DNA from: an uncultured Bacteroidales bacterium
GTDB taxonomy: Bacteria; Bacteroidota; Bacteroidia; Bacteroidales; UBA932
NCBI GenBank assembly: GCA_934717185.1
Contig: CAKUYQ010000010.1
Location: 23,911-87,910, forward strand
Length of the DNA: 64,000 bases
Direction: 5' to 3'
The notes under the pieces were generated by a model. The model saw nothing but the letters and a program-made list of their open reading frames with translations, searched no databases and had not been told where the DNA came from. Shown in pieces: positions 17,796 to 26,463 of this stretch (position 1 is its first letter; every line of letters begins with the position of its first letter). Both the position numbers and the translations under genes were made by a program.

Positions 17796-20700
17796 ATGCT
17801 AAATATATACAGGGCGTCTGCCGGTTCGGGCAAGACATTTACACTTGCAGGGGAATATATAAAATCGCTTTTCAGATCAGACAGGCAGGATTCTTACAGG
17901 CATGCACTTGCCGTTACCTTTACCAATAAGGCAACGGAGGAGATGAAGCAGAGGATAATGGAGGAGCTGTACAACCTCTCCATTGCCGGGAATGATTCTC
18001 CGTATATGGCAGATCTTGTTGAGGTTATGGTAGAGGCTGAGAATGACAAACGTCGTGAACTTGGCATTGATGAACTTGTAGATTTCAATGAAGCTCTTGG
18101 AGATAGCAATTGGAAGATGAGGGTTAGAAGGAGGGCAAGAGGGTTGCTTGTAGCAATACTTCAGGATTATTCTGCTTTTAGAATAAGTACAATAGACCAG
18201 TTCTTTCAGGTTGTGATGCGTGCTTTTGCCCGCGAGATGGGAAAGATTGCCACTTATGAGGTTGAGTTGGATAATGATGCTGTTTTGTCGTATGCCATAG
18301 ACAAGATGTTTGCAGATTTGGATGAAGAGTCTAATTCTGCCTTGCTTGACCAACTTACAAGATTTGCCATTGAGTCTGCAGACGAGGGACATTCGTGGAA
18401 CATAAAGAAAGAGATTCAACAGGTATCCAAGGTGCTGTTCAACGATTCTGTACGGGATATTTTAACGCAGAGCGGGAACCTTCCGGATGCCGCAGATGTT
18501 GAGAATCTTAAGAAGAGTCTTACGGAGAAGAAAACAGTATTAGTTGACAAGATTGCAAGGATTGGCAAAAATGCAATGGAACTGTTTGCCAGTCATGGAT
18601 TATCTCCGGAAGATATGAAGGGGGGGTCACGTTCTCCGTTCAAACGTTTTCGCCAATGGGCAGAGCGTGATGTTGTTAATTATCAGGCCTCTTTTGAAAA
18701 ACTTCCTAACAATATCTCCGAGTGGGTCTCAGGCAAAAGCAAGAGTAGCCTTACCGCTGTTGAGAACCTCTATAATGATGGAATGAATGATTTGGTAAAG
18801 GAGGCTGTATCATTTTTTACCACAGACATAATTGGGTACAATACCATAAACTTGGTGCTTCCGAGTCTCAATACCATAGCCATCCTTGGTGAAGTATACA
18901 AAAGGATTTTAGAGTACTGCAGGGAGAAGAATGTAATGCTACTCTCCGAGAGTACATTGCTGCTCAACAGAATAATAGATGGCAAGGATACCCCTTTTGT
19001 ATATGAAAAGATAGGTACATCAATAGACAACTACCTTTTGGATGAGTTTCAGGATACCTCATCGCTCCAGTGGCGCAACTTTTATCCGTTACTTAACGAC
19101 AGTTTGGGAGGAAGCAACAATAACTTAATAGTGGGAGATGTAAAGCAGAGCATCTACAGGTGGAGAGGCTCGGATTGGGAGATTCTTAATTCCGGACTTG
19201 CAGATAGCTTTAACGCCAATCTGCTCAGCGAACATACTCTAATCAATAACTGGCGTAGCCGCGGCAATATAGTAGCCTTTAACAACTCGTACTTCAAACA
19301 GTGCGCGGAGCTTACACAGAGTGCCTTTCTGGCAAGGTCAGAGGCCGGTGGAGAGGACCTCTTAGACAAATTCAACAATAATGAGATTGTGAAGATTTAC
19401 AGCGACCTCAAACAGCAGGTTCCGGAATCCAAAGGTGGCGGCTATGTTGAGGTTGATATTGTAGATGGGGATAACTCAGAGACAAGAAAGGAGACAGCGT
19501 GCAATATGTTGGTAGCCAAGATTGCGGAGTTGTTGGCGAATGGGGTGCAGCAGAGTGATATAGCTGTTTTGGTGCGTTCTAAGGATGAGGGTGCAATGGT
19601 GGCGGACAAACTTGTAAAATGCGGATATAATGTTGTGTCAGATGATTCACTGAATGTAGGTGCTAACAGTGTTGTGCAAAAGGTCGTAGGTATTTTACGA
19701 AATATGAACCACCCTTCCGAGGCAGATAGGGAGATCTATGATCTGTTCTTTGAAAGAGGTGAGTATGAGGCTGCTCTCATGGATGAGATTGCCGTTTATC
19801 CGCTATACAATATGTGCGAAGAGGTTATAAGACGTTTCCTTACAGATACGGAGAGGGAGAATGCAACATATTTGCAGGCATTTTTGGATGCTGTCCTCGA
19901 TTATGTTACAAAGGAGGGTTCCAACCTTGGCGGCTTTCTCTCCTGGTGGGATGACGATGGATGCAATAGAAATATCGCTTCACCGCAGGGGATGGATGCG
20001 ATTACTGTAATGACAATCCACAAATCCAAAGGACTGTCGTTTAATGTTGTCTTTGTTCCGTTCTACAGCCTTAAGATAGTTACAAGCGGTAAACGCCACG
20101 ACGATTTATGGACAGTGATGGATAACAACGGCGTTAGGGTTCCTGTGGCCGTAAAATTCTCATCTGAAGCTGTTAAAAGTTCATTTGCAGAGGATTACCT
20201 CAGAGAATATCTTAATGAGTATATAGACAATATGAATATTGGCTACGTTGCTCTTACCCGCCCCAAATATGCCATGTATATATTCTGTCTCTCCTCCAAT
20301 GATAAGAATATAGATTCGCCTGCAGATGTTTTGTGCAAGTTCTTCAATGACAATAAAACGGCGGCTCTTAACGGTTTGGAGACAGCTGTAAAGGGGATGT
20401 CGTTTAGCGATAACTGCATGCAGATTGGTTCTTTAGAGGAGGTGGCACAGCTTATTGGCGATACTCATGTTGTTAATGATAATTCATCTGCTCAGCTTCC
20501 CGACAAATCCAGTTTTTTTTCCGGGACGGTTAACGCAGAACGTCTTAAAACATTAAGATCCGGAAATATAATTGATGAGCACGGCGTACGTGAAACCGGT
20601 ATAGCAATGCACAATGTATTCTCTCTTATAGATTCTTATGATAGCGTTGCCAATGCCTGCAAGGGGGCTTATGATGCGGGGTTGGTTGATATTGAACCGC

Positions 20701-21035
20701 TGGAATTGCAGCCTATGGTTTTAGATAAAATCAATGAGGTAAAAAGTTACGGCTGGTTTGATTCTGGTAACATAATATTTAATGAGAGGGAGCTTATAGA
20801 TGGGGACGGCAGGGTGTACAGGCCTGATAGAATTATAATTAAAGATATTAACGGAATGCCTGCTGTTTCTGTGGTTGACTATAAGTTTGGAGAATATAAT
20901 TCCTGTTCTGCGTCTCACGGCAAGTATTTAAGGCAGGTTGGAAATTATGTCTCTCTAATAAGAGAGATGGGGTATTTCAATGTTATGGGGTATCTGTGGT
21001 ATATTAACCATAATGTAATTGAAGAGGTTAAATAA
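17796..21035 (+). CDS. addA: AddA/RecB-like UvrD-family helicase with C-terminal nuclease domain
   Basis: 1079 residues. Walker A is ASAGSGKTF at residues 7-15. Motif Ia has ALAVTFTNKATEEM near 40-52. Motif II DEFQDTSSLQWRNF begins near residue 416. Motif III/IV has GDVKQSIYRWRGSD near 448-461. Motif V-VI shows TVMTIHKSKGLSFNVVF near 737 and GYVALTRPKYAMYI near 812. The C-terminus holds RPDRII and VVDYKFG near 1026, the RecB-family nuclease core. It is encoded directly after addB. As an AddAB pair it would process DNA ends in response to a species-specific chi-like sequence. Confidence 0.92.
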   Translation: MLNIYRASAGSGKTFTLAGEYIKSLFRSDRQDSYRHALAVTFTNKATEEMKQRIMEELYNLSIAGNDSPYMADLVEVMVEAENDKRRELGIDELVDFNEALGDSNWKMRVRRRARGLLVAILQDYSAFRISTIDQFFQVVMRAFAREMGKIATYEVELDNDAVLSYAIDKMFADLDEESNSALLDQLTRFAIESADEGHSWNIKKEIQQVSKVLFNDSVRDILTQSGNLPDAADVENLKKSLTEKKTVLVDKIARIGKNAMELFASHGLSPEDMKGGSRSPFKRFRQWAERDVVNYQASFEKLPNNISEWVSGKSKSSLTAVENLYNDGMNDLVKEAVSFFTTDIIGYNTINLVLPSLNTIAILGEVYKRILEYCREKNVMLLSESTLLLNRIIDGKDTPFVYEKIGTSIDNYLLDEFQDTSSLQWRNFYPLLNDSLGGSNNNLIVGDVKQSIYRWRGSDWEILNSGLADSFNANLLSEHTLINNWRSRGNIVAFNNSYFKQCAELTQSAFLARSEAGGEDLLDKFNNNEIVKIYSDLKQQVPESKGGGYVEVDIVDGDNSETRKETACNMLVAKIAELLANGVQQSDIAVLVRSKDEGAMVADKLVKCGYNVVSDDSLNVGANSVVQKVVGILRNMNHPSEADREIYDLFFERGEYEAALMDEIAVYPLYNMCEEVIRRFLTDTERENATYLQAFLDAVLDYVTKEGSNLGGFLSWWDDDGCNRNIASPQGMDAITVMTIHKSKGLSFNVVFVPFYSLKIVTSGKRHDDLWTVMDNNGVRVPVAVKFSSEAVKSSFAEDYLREYLNEYIDNMNIGYVALTRPKYAMYIFCLSSNDKNIDSPADVLCKFFNDNKTAALNGLETAVKGMSFSDNCMQIGSLEEVAQLIGDTHVVNDNSSAQLPDKSSFFSGTVNAERLKTLRSGNIIDEHGVRETGIAMHNVFSLIDSYDSVANACKGAYDAGLVDIEPLELQPMVLDKINEVKSYGWFDSGNIIFNERELIDGDGRVYRPDRIIIKDINGMPAVSVVDYKFGEYNSCSASHGKYLRQVGNYVSLIREMGYFNVMGYLWYINHNVIEEVK

Positions 21036-21104
21036 AAGGGCAACCGACGTGCTTCTTATTTAACCTCCTAGAAATTGAGATGACGGTTCTTTGTCCGTTA
21101 TTTT

Positions 21105-21707
21105 TTATATGGTCTGGCCCTGGAACACATTGGAACTGTTGTAAGGTACCAAGTTGCCGGTTAATGTTATATTGTTATTGTTAAAGTTAGGGTAGATGGT
21201 AACAGTTGCCCGGTTGGAGTCTCCTGTGAGCTGTACATTTACTGTGGCCGAAATAGCAACTCCCTGAACATTAAAATTGTAGTATACAATTCCATGTTTG
21301 CCGTTGCTCATTGTAATCTTTGAAGGGTTCCCTTGAACCGTAAATCCGCCTAATCCGTTTTGCCCCGGATTGAAATGTGTAAGGGCTAATTGTACAACAG
21401 CTTGGTTGTCATTCATGTATACAAAATTTGTTGTCTTGCTCACAAATTTAGTGAGGCCACGTGGAAATACTATCTGGTCTACCTCTATAACCCAAGAGCC
21501 ATCTTTTAAAGCTTGTAGTGCATCCTTATACAATTGCTCGTTTTCCGCTTTAACAGCGGCTTTATGTGCGGCTTTTGCCGCTTTGCGTAACTCCTGCTTG
21601 GTCATTGTAGTCTCGTTGCACAAATTTGAATCAATATTTTGGGCATTTACATTGTTAATGCTTAATGTTGCCAAAACAGCGATAAGCGAAAATAGAAATC
21701 TTTTCAT
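21105..21707 (-). CDS. Secreted DUF4251 protein
   Basis: 200 residues with a signal peptide (MKRFLFSLIAVLATLSINNVNAQ), predicted cleaved after NAQ; it is not a lipoprotein. A basic, Ala-rich helix follows (residues about 35-65, KQELRKAAKAAHKAA). The rest is beta-rich, with FPRGLTKFVSKTTNFVYM and FTVQGNPSKITM segments that match the DUF4251 pattern. The function of DUF4251 is unknown; it is a common periplasmic family in Bacteroidales. It converges on addA with 69 bases between stops. The directly preceding 146 bases are copy 1 of the three-copy leader element (21708-21853), linking its regulation to genes of the 24.5-33.5 kb island. Confidence 0.8.
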   Translation of the reverse strand: MKRFLFSLIAVLATLSINNVNAQNIDSNLCNETTMTKQELRKAAKAAHKAAVKAENEQLYKDALQALKDGSWVIEVDQIVFPRGLTKFVSKTTNFVYMNDNQAVVQLALTHFNPGQNGLGGFTVQGNPSKITMSNGKHGIVYYNFNVQGVAISATVNVQLTGDSNRATVTIYPNFNNNNITLTGNLVPYNSSNVFQGQTI

Positions 21708-21853
21708 ACTATCAAAATTTTTAATTTAAAAAATAATAATTAAAAATTTGTGAGGGTCTGATAGCCGTTCACTATCGTTCTCTCTCACAATGAAAATCTT
21801 TGATATTAAGACTTGAACGAATTAATTTCAAAGATTTTCATGTTCGGTTTCAT
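21708..21853 (-). repeat. Three-copy leader element, copy 1 (hairpins plus 15-codon leader ORF)
   Basis: Read on the minus strand it starts with a small ORF at 21853-21806 encoding MKPNMKIFEINSFKS. GAAAATCTTTGA and TCAAAGATTTTC form hairpin 1, overlapping that ORF. GTGAGAGAGAACGATAGTGA pairs with GGCTATCAGACCCTCAC as hairpin 2, including an inner GATAG/CTATC stem. AAATTTTTAATT and AATTAAAAATTT form hairpin 3. The DUF4251 start codon follows at once. Nearly identical copies lie at 29742-29886 and 33385-33530. Confidence 0.85.
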
Positions 21854-21888
21854 AATATACCTGTACTTTTAATTTTTGTAAGTATAAC

Positions 21889-21931
21889 AAAAATCGTATG
21901 CTCAGGTTCATAACCTGCTGCGATTTTCTTT
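21889..21931 (-). terminator. Hairpin terminator after the CDF transporter gene
   Basis: AAAATCG at one side pairs with CGATTTT at the other, and CAGGTT with AACCTG inside, with ATG loop. On the minus strand the stem is followed by TTTTTG. It lies 46-88 bases after the CDF stop at 21977. It also has a T-rich end on the plus strand. Confidence 0.6.
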
Positions 21932-21976
21932 ATGCCACATAATGAAAAAACTGTGCCTTATTATCTTTTATTGCTG

Positions 21977-22897
21977 TTATTTATTTTGAAAATATGGTTC
22001 CGTGTGAACCATTACTTGGGTTGCCGAACCCCATCTGTCCTTTATTGAAGACTCTACATTAGTAGCAATATCGTGAGCTGCTACTATTGTCATGGAGGGG
22101 TCTACCTTTATATGGACATCAATGATAAAATAGTTCCCGCTTTTACGGGTCTTAAGATTGTGATATCTCTTAACGCCATCTACAGCCATTATTATCCTGC
22201 CTATCTCCTCCTCCGTTTCTGCCGGAAGCGAGCTTTCCAGCAGCTCCGAAAATGCAGGTTTCATAAGATCTATTCCAACTTTAAAAATAAGCATACTTAC
22301 TATTATACAGGCGATTGGATCTAATACTCTCCATTTTTCGCCAAGGAACATTGCCCCTGCAATTCCAATAAATGTGCCTATAGATGAAAAGGCATCTGAC
22401 CTGTGATGCCAAGCATTTGCTATAACAGCTTGGTTGTTCGTCCTTTTCCCCTCTCTATCCGTTATGCGGTACAACCACTCTTTTGTTATAATGGAAACAA
22501 GTGCTGCTGCAAGTGCTATGTAAGATGGCTTGTCTAATATGACCCCCTTTATAGAATCTATTACCTTGGTTATTCCATCATAGAAGAGCCCTATGGCAAC
22601 AAACAGAAGCAAAAAACTTATAATAAGAGTTGCTAAAGTCTCAAACTTTCCATGCCCGTACTGGTGCCCTTCATCCCGTCCTTTTCCGGCAATTTTAACA
22701 AATACAATTACCACGAGGTCTGTAACAAAGTCAGAGAATGAATGTATGCCGTCTGCAATCATGGCAGAACTTCTGCCAAAAAATCCGGCAGCTATCTTTC
22801 CGCAGGAGAGGATAAAATTAACAAAGAATCCTATCCAGGTTATCCTTATAGCAGATTCTGTGCGTTGATTGTCACTTATAACTTTGTTATTGTCCAT
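21977..22897 (-). CDS. Cation diffusion facilitator family transporter
   Basis: 306 residues: an N-terminal membrane domain of six helices and a C-terminal cytoplasmic metal-sensing domain. The metal site is visible as DGIHSFSDFVTD in the second helix (residues about 45-56) and HHRSDAFSS in the fifth helix near 165. The C-terminal domain starts near 215 with KPAFSELLESSLPAETEEEI and includes RKSGNYFIIDVHIKVDP. Members export Zn, Fe, Mn or Co using proton exchange. The substrate cannot be read safely from the sequence. A -7 box lies at 22939-22946. Confidence 0.92.
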   Translation of the reverse strand: MDNNKVISDNQRTESAIRITWIGFFVNFILSCGKIAAGFFGRSSAMIADGIHSFSDFVTDLVVIVFVKIAGKGRDEGHQYGHGKFETLATLIISFLLLFVAIGLFYDGITKVIDSIKGVILDKPSYIALAAALVSIITKEWLYRITDREGKRTNNQAVIANAWHHRSDAFSSIGTFIGIAGAMFLGEKWRVLDPIACIIVSMLIFKVGIDLMKPAFSELLESSLPAETEEEIGRIIMAVDGVKRYHNLKTRKSGNYFIIDVHIKVDPSMTIVAAHDIATNVESSIKDRWGSATQVMVHTEPYFQNK

Positions 22898-22938
22898 AAT
22901 TTAAATTCAGATAAATTGGCTCCCTCATTAGTATGCTG

Positions 22939-22946
22939 CAAATGTA
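22939..22946 (-). promoter_or_regulatory. Candidate -7 box of the CDF transporter gene
   Basis: Minus-strand TACATTTG, an exact TAnnTTTG match, 42 bases before the start codon at 22897. No good -33 at the usual distance. Confidence 0.45.
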
Positions 22947-23079
22947 GCATATTTATTTCAAAAAACTTTTTTCCCAATTGGCTGTTCCTTTATTGTAGAT
23001 TGCTAAAATGGTAAAAATATTAACTTGACTTTTAAAGCTGTGACTTACAGAATTATTAACAACAAAAAATTTTTATAGT

Positions 23080-24237
23080 ATGAAACGATTATTTGTTTTC
23101 TCGTTGGTTATGATGTTTGCTCTTGGCGTTTATGCACAAGATGAAAAGGTTGTAGAGTTGCAGTACAGGCATGGACCGTATGTTACTGCCGGAATATGCG
23201 ACAATTGGTTTGTTACTGTTGGCGGAGGAGCACAGGTCTATTTTGGTAGCCATGATTTTAAGAAAGGTTTCTGGAAACAGGCTGCGCCGGCAATTGATGT
23301 TGCTGTTGGTAAATGGTTTTTACCAACAATAGGAACAAGATTGGAATGGAGTGGAATTAAAGGAAAAAGCTTTGGACGAGGTCTTTATGCAGATGGTGCG
23401 CTTCCGGCAAAAGGGTATATAAAGCAAAAGTTTAACAGTTCTATTCTCCACATGGATTTCTTATGCAATCTTTCCAATGCTATTGGCGGTTATAGAACGG
23501 ACAGATTTTGGAGTTTTATTCCGTATGTAGGTTTGGGATGGGCTCATTCGTGGAACTCAAAATATCGCAATAACCAGATTGCCGCAAATACGGGTGTCAT
23601 TCATAATCTAAAACTTTGCAGTGTAATGGATGCAACCATAGATATGCGGGCAACAGCCTTAGGAAGGAGATACGACCTTTATGAAAATCCACGAGCTTTT
23701 GATTATTTCGTTACCGTAACAGCGGGAGTAACTTATAATTTCTGCGCAAGTGGATTCCGGCGAGCCAATGAACTTATAGTGGTTGAGGATTGTTCTAAAT
23801 ATGTAAATGAGATAAACGAGTTGAAAAGTATGGTTAAGCAGGCTAATGCTCATAGAGACAAATGTATGAAGCAGCTTGCTGCAGAAAAGGAGCGCAAACC
23901 TGTGGTAAAGGAGAAACATATTGTTGGCAATGTTGCAGTATTTTTTGCTATAAACAGCGCAGAGATTACTGAACAGGGGATGATTAACCTTGGATATATT
24001 GCGGAGATAATAAAGAAGACAGACAAGAAGTATATCTTGTATGCCTCTGCAGATAAAGAGACAGGAACAGCTGAGTATAACTATATGTTGTCTGAAAAAC
24101 GCGGCGAAGCTGTCCTGAATGCTCTTGTGGATAATTATGGTGTTAATCCTTTGCAATTGGAGATAAAGGCTGTGGGTTCGTCTGAACAGATGTTTGACGG
24201 GGCTGCATGTAATAGGGTGGTAGTAATAGAGAACTAA
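23080..24237 (+). CDS. OmpA-family outer-membrane protein
   Basis: 385 residues. Signal peptide is MKRLFVFSLVMMFALGVYAQ. Residues about 25-225 form beta strands of an eight-stranded OmpA-like barrel with aromatic strand ends. A short coiled segment (NEINELKSMVKQANAHRDKC) lies near 245-265. The C-terminal 120 residues are an OmpA-like peptidoglycan-binding domain: VAVFFAINSAEITEQGMINL near 285, YASADKETGTAEYNYMLSEKRGEAV near 322 (key words SADKETG and LSEKRGEAV). The peptidoglycan-binding Asp/Arg positions appear kept at S-A-D and E-K-R. It likely ties the outer membrane to the wall. Confidence 0.9.
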   Translation: MKRLFVFSLVMMFALGVYAQDEKVVELQYRHGPYVTAGICDNWFVTVGGGAQVYFGSHDFKKGFWKQAAPAIDVAVGKWFLPTIGTRLEWSGIKGKSFGRGLYADGALPAKGYIKQKFNSSILHMDFLCNLSNAIGGYRTDRFWSFIPYVGLGWAHSWNSKYRNNQIAANTGVIHNLKLCSVMDATIDMRATALGRRYDLYENPRAFDYFVTVTAGVTYNFCASGFRRANELIVVEDCSKYVNEINELKSMVKQANAHRDKCMKQLAAEKERKPVVKEKHIVGNVAVFFAINSAEITEQGMINLGYIAEIIKKTDKKYILYASADKETGTAEYNYMLSEKRGEAVLNALVDNYGVNPLQLEIKAVGSSEQMFDGAACNRVVVIEN

Positions 24238-24271
24238 GCTATCCTACTGCCGGTAGGTATAATATTAGGTC

Positions 24272-24342
24272 TTGGGTTCGAGCCCAAACGCAAAAAAGCA
24301 GGCTCATCGCCTGCTTTCTTGTGATCCGTTTGGGGCTCGAAC
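24272..24342. repeat. Duplicated 3' part of tRNA-Lys with its terminator (extra copy)
   Basis: This 71-bp stretch matches 24390-24460 with about two mismatches. It contains the minus-strand tRNA acceptor 3' half and T-arm (GATCCGTTTGGGGCTCGAAC on the plus strand), the terminator hairpin GCAGGC/GCCTGC and a TGGGTTC..GCCCAAACGC piece. It lacks the 5' two thirds of the tRNA, so it cannot make a tRNA. A copied tRNA 3' end is the usual footprint of an integrase att site, or of loss of a second tRNA gene from a tandem array. Confidence 0.7.
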
Positions 24343-24389
24343 TGCTCAGAGGCCTTCGCTTGGTGCAGTTGCTAACGCAACGCAATAGG

Positions 24390-24460
24390 TTGGGTTCTCG
24401 CCCAAACGCAAAAAAGCAGGCTCATCGCCTGCTTTCTTGTGATCCGTTTGGGGCTCGAAC
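24390..24460. repeat. Second copy of the tRNA-3'-end repeat (part of the intact tRNA-Lys)
   Basis: Partner of 24272-24342. Its right part is the 3' end and T-arm of the functional tRNA-Lys at 24440-24512 and its left part is that gene's terminator and flanking sequence. The two copies start 118 bp apart. Confidence 0.7.
24410..24435 (-). terminator. Terminator of tRNA-Lys (and probably of the ligase operon)
   Basis: On the minus strand GCAGGC pairs with GCCTGC around a GATGA loop, flanked by AAA/TTT, and is followed by six T. It lies directly after the tRNA 3' end at 24440. The same hairpin is repeated at 24292-24317. Confidence 0.85.
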
Positions 24461-24512
24461 CCAAGACCCCAACATTAAAAGTGTTGTGCTCTACCAACTG
24501 AGCTAACGAATC
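24440..24512 (-). tRNA. tRNA-Lys (anticodon TTT)
   Basis: 73 bases. The acceptor stem GATTCGT pairs with ACGGATC, with discriminator A at 24440. The D arm is TAGCTCAGTTGGTAGAGC, the anticodon loop reads CTTTTAA with anticodon TTT, and the T arm contains GGGTTCGAGCCCC. CCA is not encoded. The 5' end overlaps the last ten bases of the upstream ligase-like gene on the same strand. Confidence 0.95.
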
Positions 24513-26437
24513 ATCCCGTTTGGGAGTGCAAATATATGGATTATTTTTCTTTTGTCAAATTTTTTTTTAGAGACAAAGTGGGTTATTTTTCTATCCTCAC
24601 TATTCAGCCACTCTTTAATTTCTTTTCTTATTCTTAAGACCATACTGCCTGTAATGCTTATCGGTTGCGAAAGGATTTTTTTCGCCATTCTGTATGCGTT
24701 TGTGTAGTCTTTCATTTCAACATACAGTTTGAACAGCATATAGTTTGGCATTATCCTGCAAGGAACCATATCAGACGCCAATTTATACTGTTTTTCAGCC
24801 TCCCGATAAAGTTTCTGTTTTCGGCACAAATCTCCCAAGTCACAAATCATTGTTGAGGTTGTTATGCTATTTGCAGCAATGTCCGAGATAACTTTTGTTG
24901 CAACCTTAGGATCCAGGTCGTTGAAGGCCATCTTTGCAAAAAGAAGAGAAAAATCTTTATTACGTTTTATTATATCATAATTCCCGGATTGCAGTAGTAC
25001 CATCATCTCCGTCTTGCAGCAATAGTCCCTCTGTATAAATCTTTTGCATATTGTATCATATATATGCTTATAATAAGATGAATAAAGAAGGATGCCAAAC
25101 AATAGCATCAACGAAACGACAAAACAAGTTCTTGGTGCAATTAACCTGCATCCTCTGCTATTGCACGCGCAGCATCCATTATCTGAAATACCCAAAATTA
25201 TCGGGAAGAGAATAACTATAGGAAAAATATCTGCCGTATACAGAAAGCAGGACGACACAAGCAACCATACAAGCAAAGGTTTGGCTATTAAACTTTTACC
25301 CTTAACAAGAACATAGCCTGCAATTGACATAAACAACAATAATCCAACTATGCCCTGTTCACAGGCAATATGAATGAACTCATTGAACGCCTGATAATGA
25401 TTGTTGGCAACCAAAATGTATTTGGAGTTAGGATTGGCATTAAAACAAACTGCAAACCGAGTGCTGAATTGCGAACTTGTTTGCAAATTATGCCGAGGTG
25501 CAGCGTTTATTGTATCTTTATTAAAATATTCTGCCTGCCTGTACATATACTGCTTTCTAAAAGACTCTGTCCCGTTGCCGAAAACAGGAGCCTGTTCAAA
25601 CAGTTCCATACTAACGCACCAGATAAGTAGCCTTGCATCCGCAGACTTAGCCCTTATGTAATAACTACCTGCTCCAGCGAATAGTAACAACGCCACACCG
25701 GCCACAATAATAGTGTTTTTACAGACTTTTGTAAAATGTCTAAACCTGTCTGTTTGAAGTAAAACCACAATGACTGCTGCTATCAATGCAATGAACGATG
25801 TTCTGGACTTACACAGACAAAGAGCTGCAAACAAGATAACTATGAATACAATCTGCATTATCTTAAATGACTTTTTAGCTGTTTTATAGCCTTGCTTAAA
25901 CAGAATAATTGCAGAGACTATGCTTCCCGACAAATACACTGCAACATGCCCCGGATTGGCAAACGTGCCTGTAATATTAAAGTTCCCGTTGAGAGAATCG
26001 ATGATTCCGCTGTGCTGTGCAAAAACAATTGCAGCCTGGATAAGGCCTCCCATAATTAACAGATACAACAACTTGGCTGCATTGGCTTTAGTGGTTAATC
26101 TTGCCGTAACATATAACATTACAATCAGACACCACCTTGTATAAAATAACGGCTCATGAGAGGTTTTATGCAGTACAAAAATGCCAAGCAGGTTGTACAG
26201 CAGGTATACACCAATGAGTATATCTATTTTTGATACGGTAATAACGCTTCTTCCGTTTTTTGAAAATATGGAAGAAATGGCGTATACCGTAAGGAACGCA
26301 CTTAGTATGATTGCAGCTATAAAGTAACTGCTATATGATGTTAATCCTCTAAAGATGTAACCCGAAAGAGGGGCTGCCAATGCAATAACTGATATTGCAC
26401 ATAGCGGTATATTCTCTTTCGGGCTAGTGAATTGCAT
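24503..26437 (-). CDS. O-antigen-ligase-like membrane protein with C-terminal TPR-like domain
   Basis: 644 residues. About 12 hydrophobic segments span residues 12-445. A large extracytoplasmic loop (about 275-350) contains the Wzy_C/O-antigen-ligase hallmarks: SRTSF near 212, DARLLIW near 265, GNGTESFRKQY near 285, and NNHYQAFNEFIHIACEQGIVGL near 343 (key words HYQAFNEF and EQGIVGL). The C-terminal 170 residues are helical with a TPR-like repeat (YREAEKQYKLASDMVPCRI). Ligases of this fold join polysaccharide to lipid A; in Bacteroidota many act on unknown acceptors. It is next to secreted lipoproteins rather than glycan genes. It ends in tRNA-Lys. A decayed paralogue lies at 32207-32403. Confidence 0.75.
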   Translation of the reverse strand: MQFTSPKENIPLCAISVIALAAPLSGYIFRGLTSYSSYFIAAIILSAFLTVYAISSIFSKNGRSVITVSKIDILIGVYLLYNLLGIFVLHKTSHEPLFYTRWCLIVMLYVTARLTTKANAAKLLYLLIMGGLIQAAIVFAQHSGIIDSLNGNFNITGTFANPGHVAVYLSGSIVSAIILFKQGYKTAKKSFKIMQIVFIVILFAALCLCKSRTSFIALIAAVIVVLLQTDRFRHFTKVCKNTIIVAGVALLLFAGAGSYYIRAKSADARLLIWCVSMELFEQAPVFGNGTESFRKQYMYRQAEYFNKDTINAAPRHNLQTSSQFSTRFAVCFNANPNSKYILVANNHYQAFNEFIHIACEQGIVGLLLFMSIAGYVLVKGKSLIAKPLLVWLLVSSCFLYTADIFPIVILFPIILGISDNGCCACNSRGCRLIAPRTCFVVSLMLLFGILLYSSYYKHIYDTICKRFIQRDYCCKTEMMVLLQSGNYDIIKRNKDFSLLFAKMAFNDLDPKVATKVISDIAANSITTSTMICDLGDLCRKQKLYREAEKQYKLASDMVPCRIMPNYMLFKLYVEMKDYTNAYRMAKKILSQPISITGSMVLRIRKEIKEWLNSEDRKITHFVSKKKFDKRKIIHIFALPNGMIR

Positions 26438-26463
26438 AATTATACTTATAGAATTGCTGAATT

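Noticed and set aside
21708..21853. Leader element as an invertible promoter switch
   Set aside because: The inverted repeats form three separate short stems and do not flank a promoter; no invertase gene is nearby and all three copies have the same orientation.
24316..24342. A second tRNA-Lys gene
   Set aside because: Only the acceptor 3' half and T-arm are present; there is no anticodon arm, D arm or 5' acceptor half.
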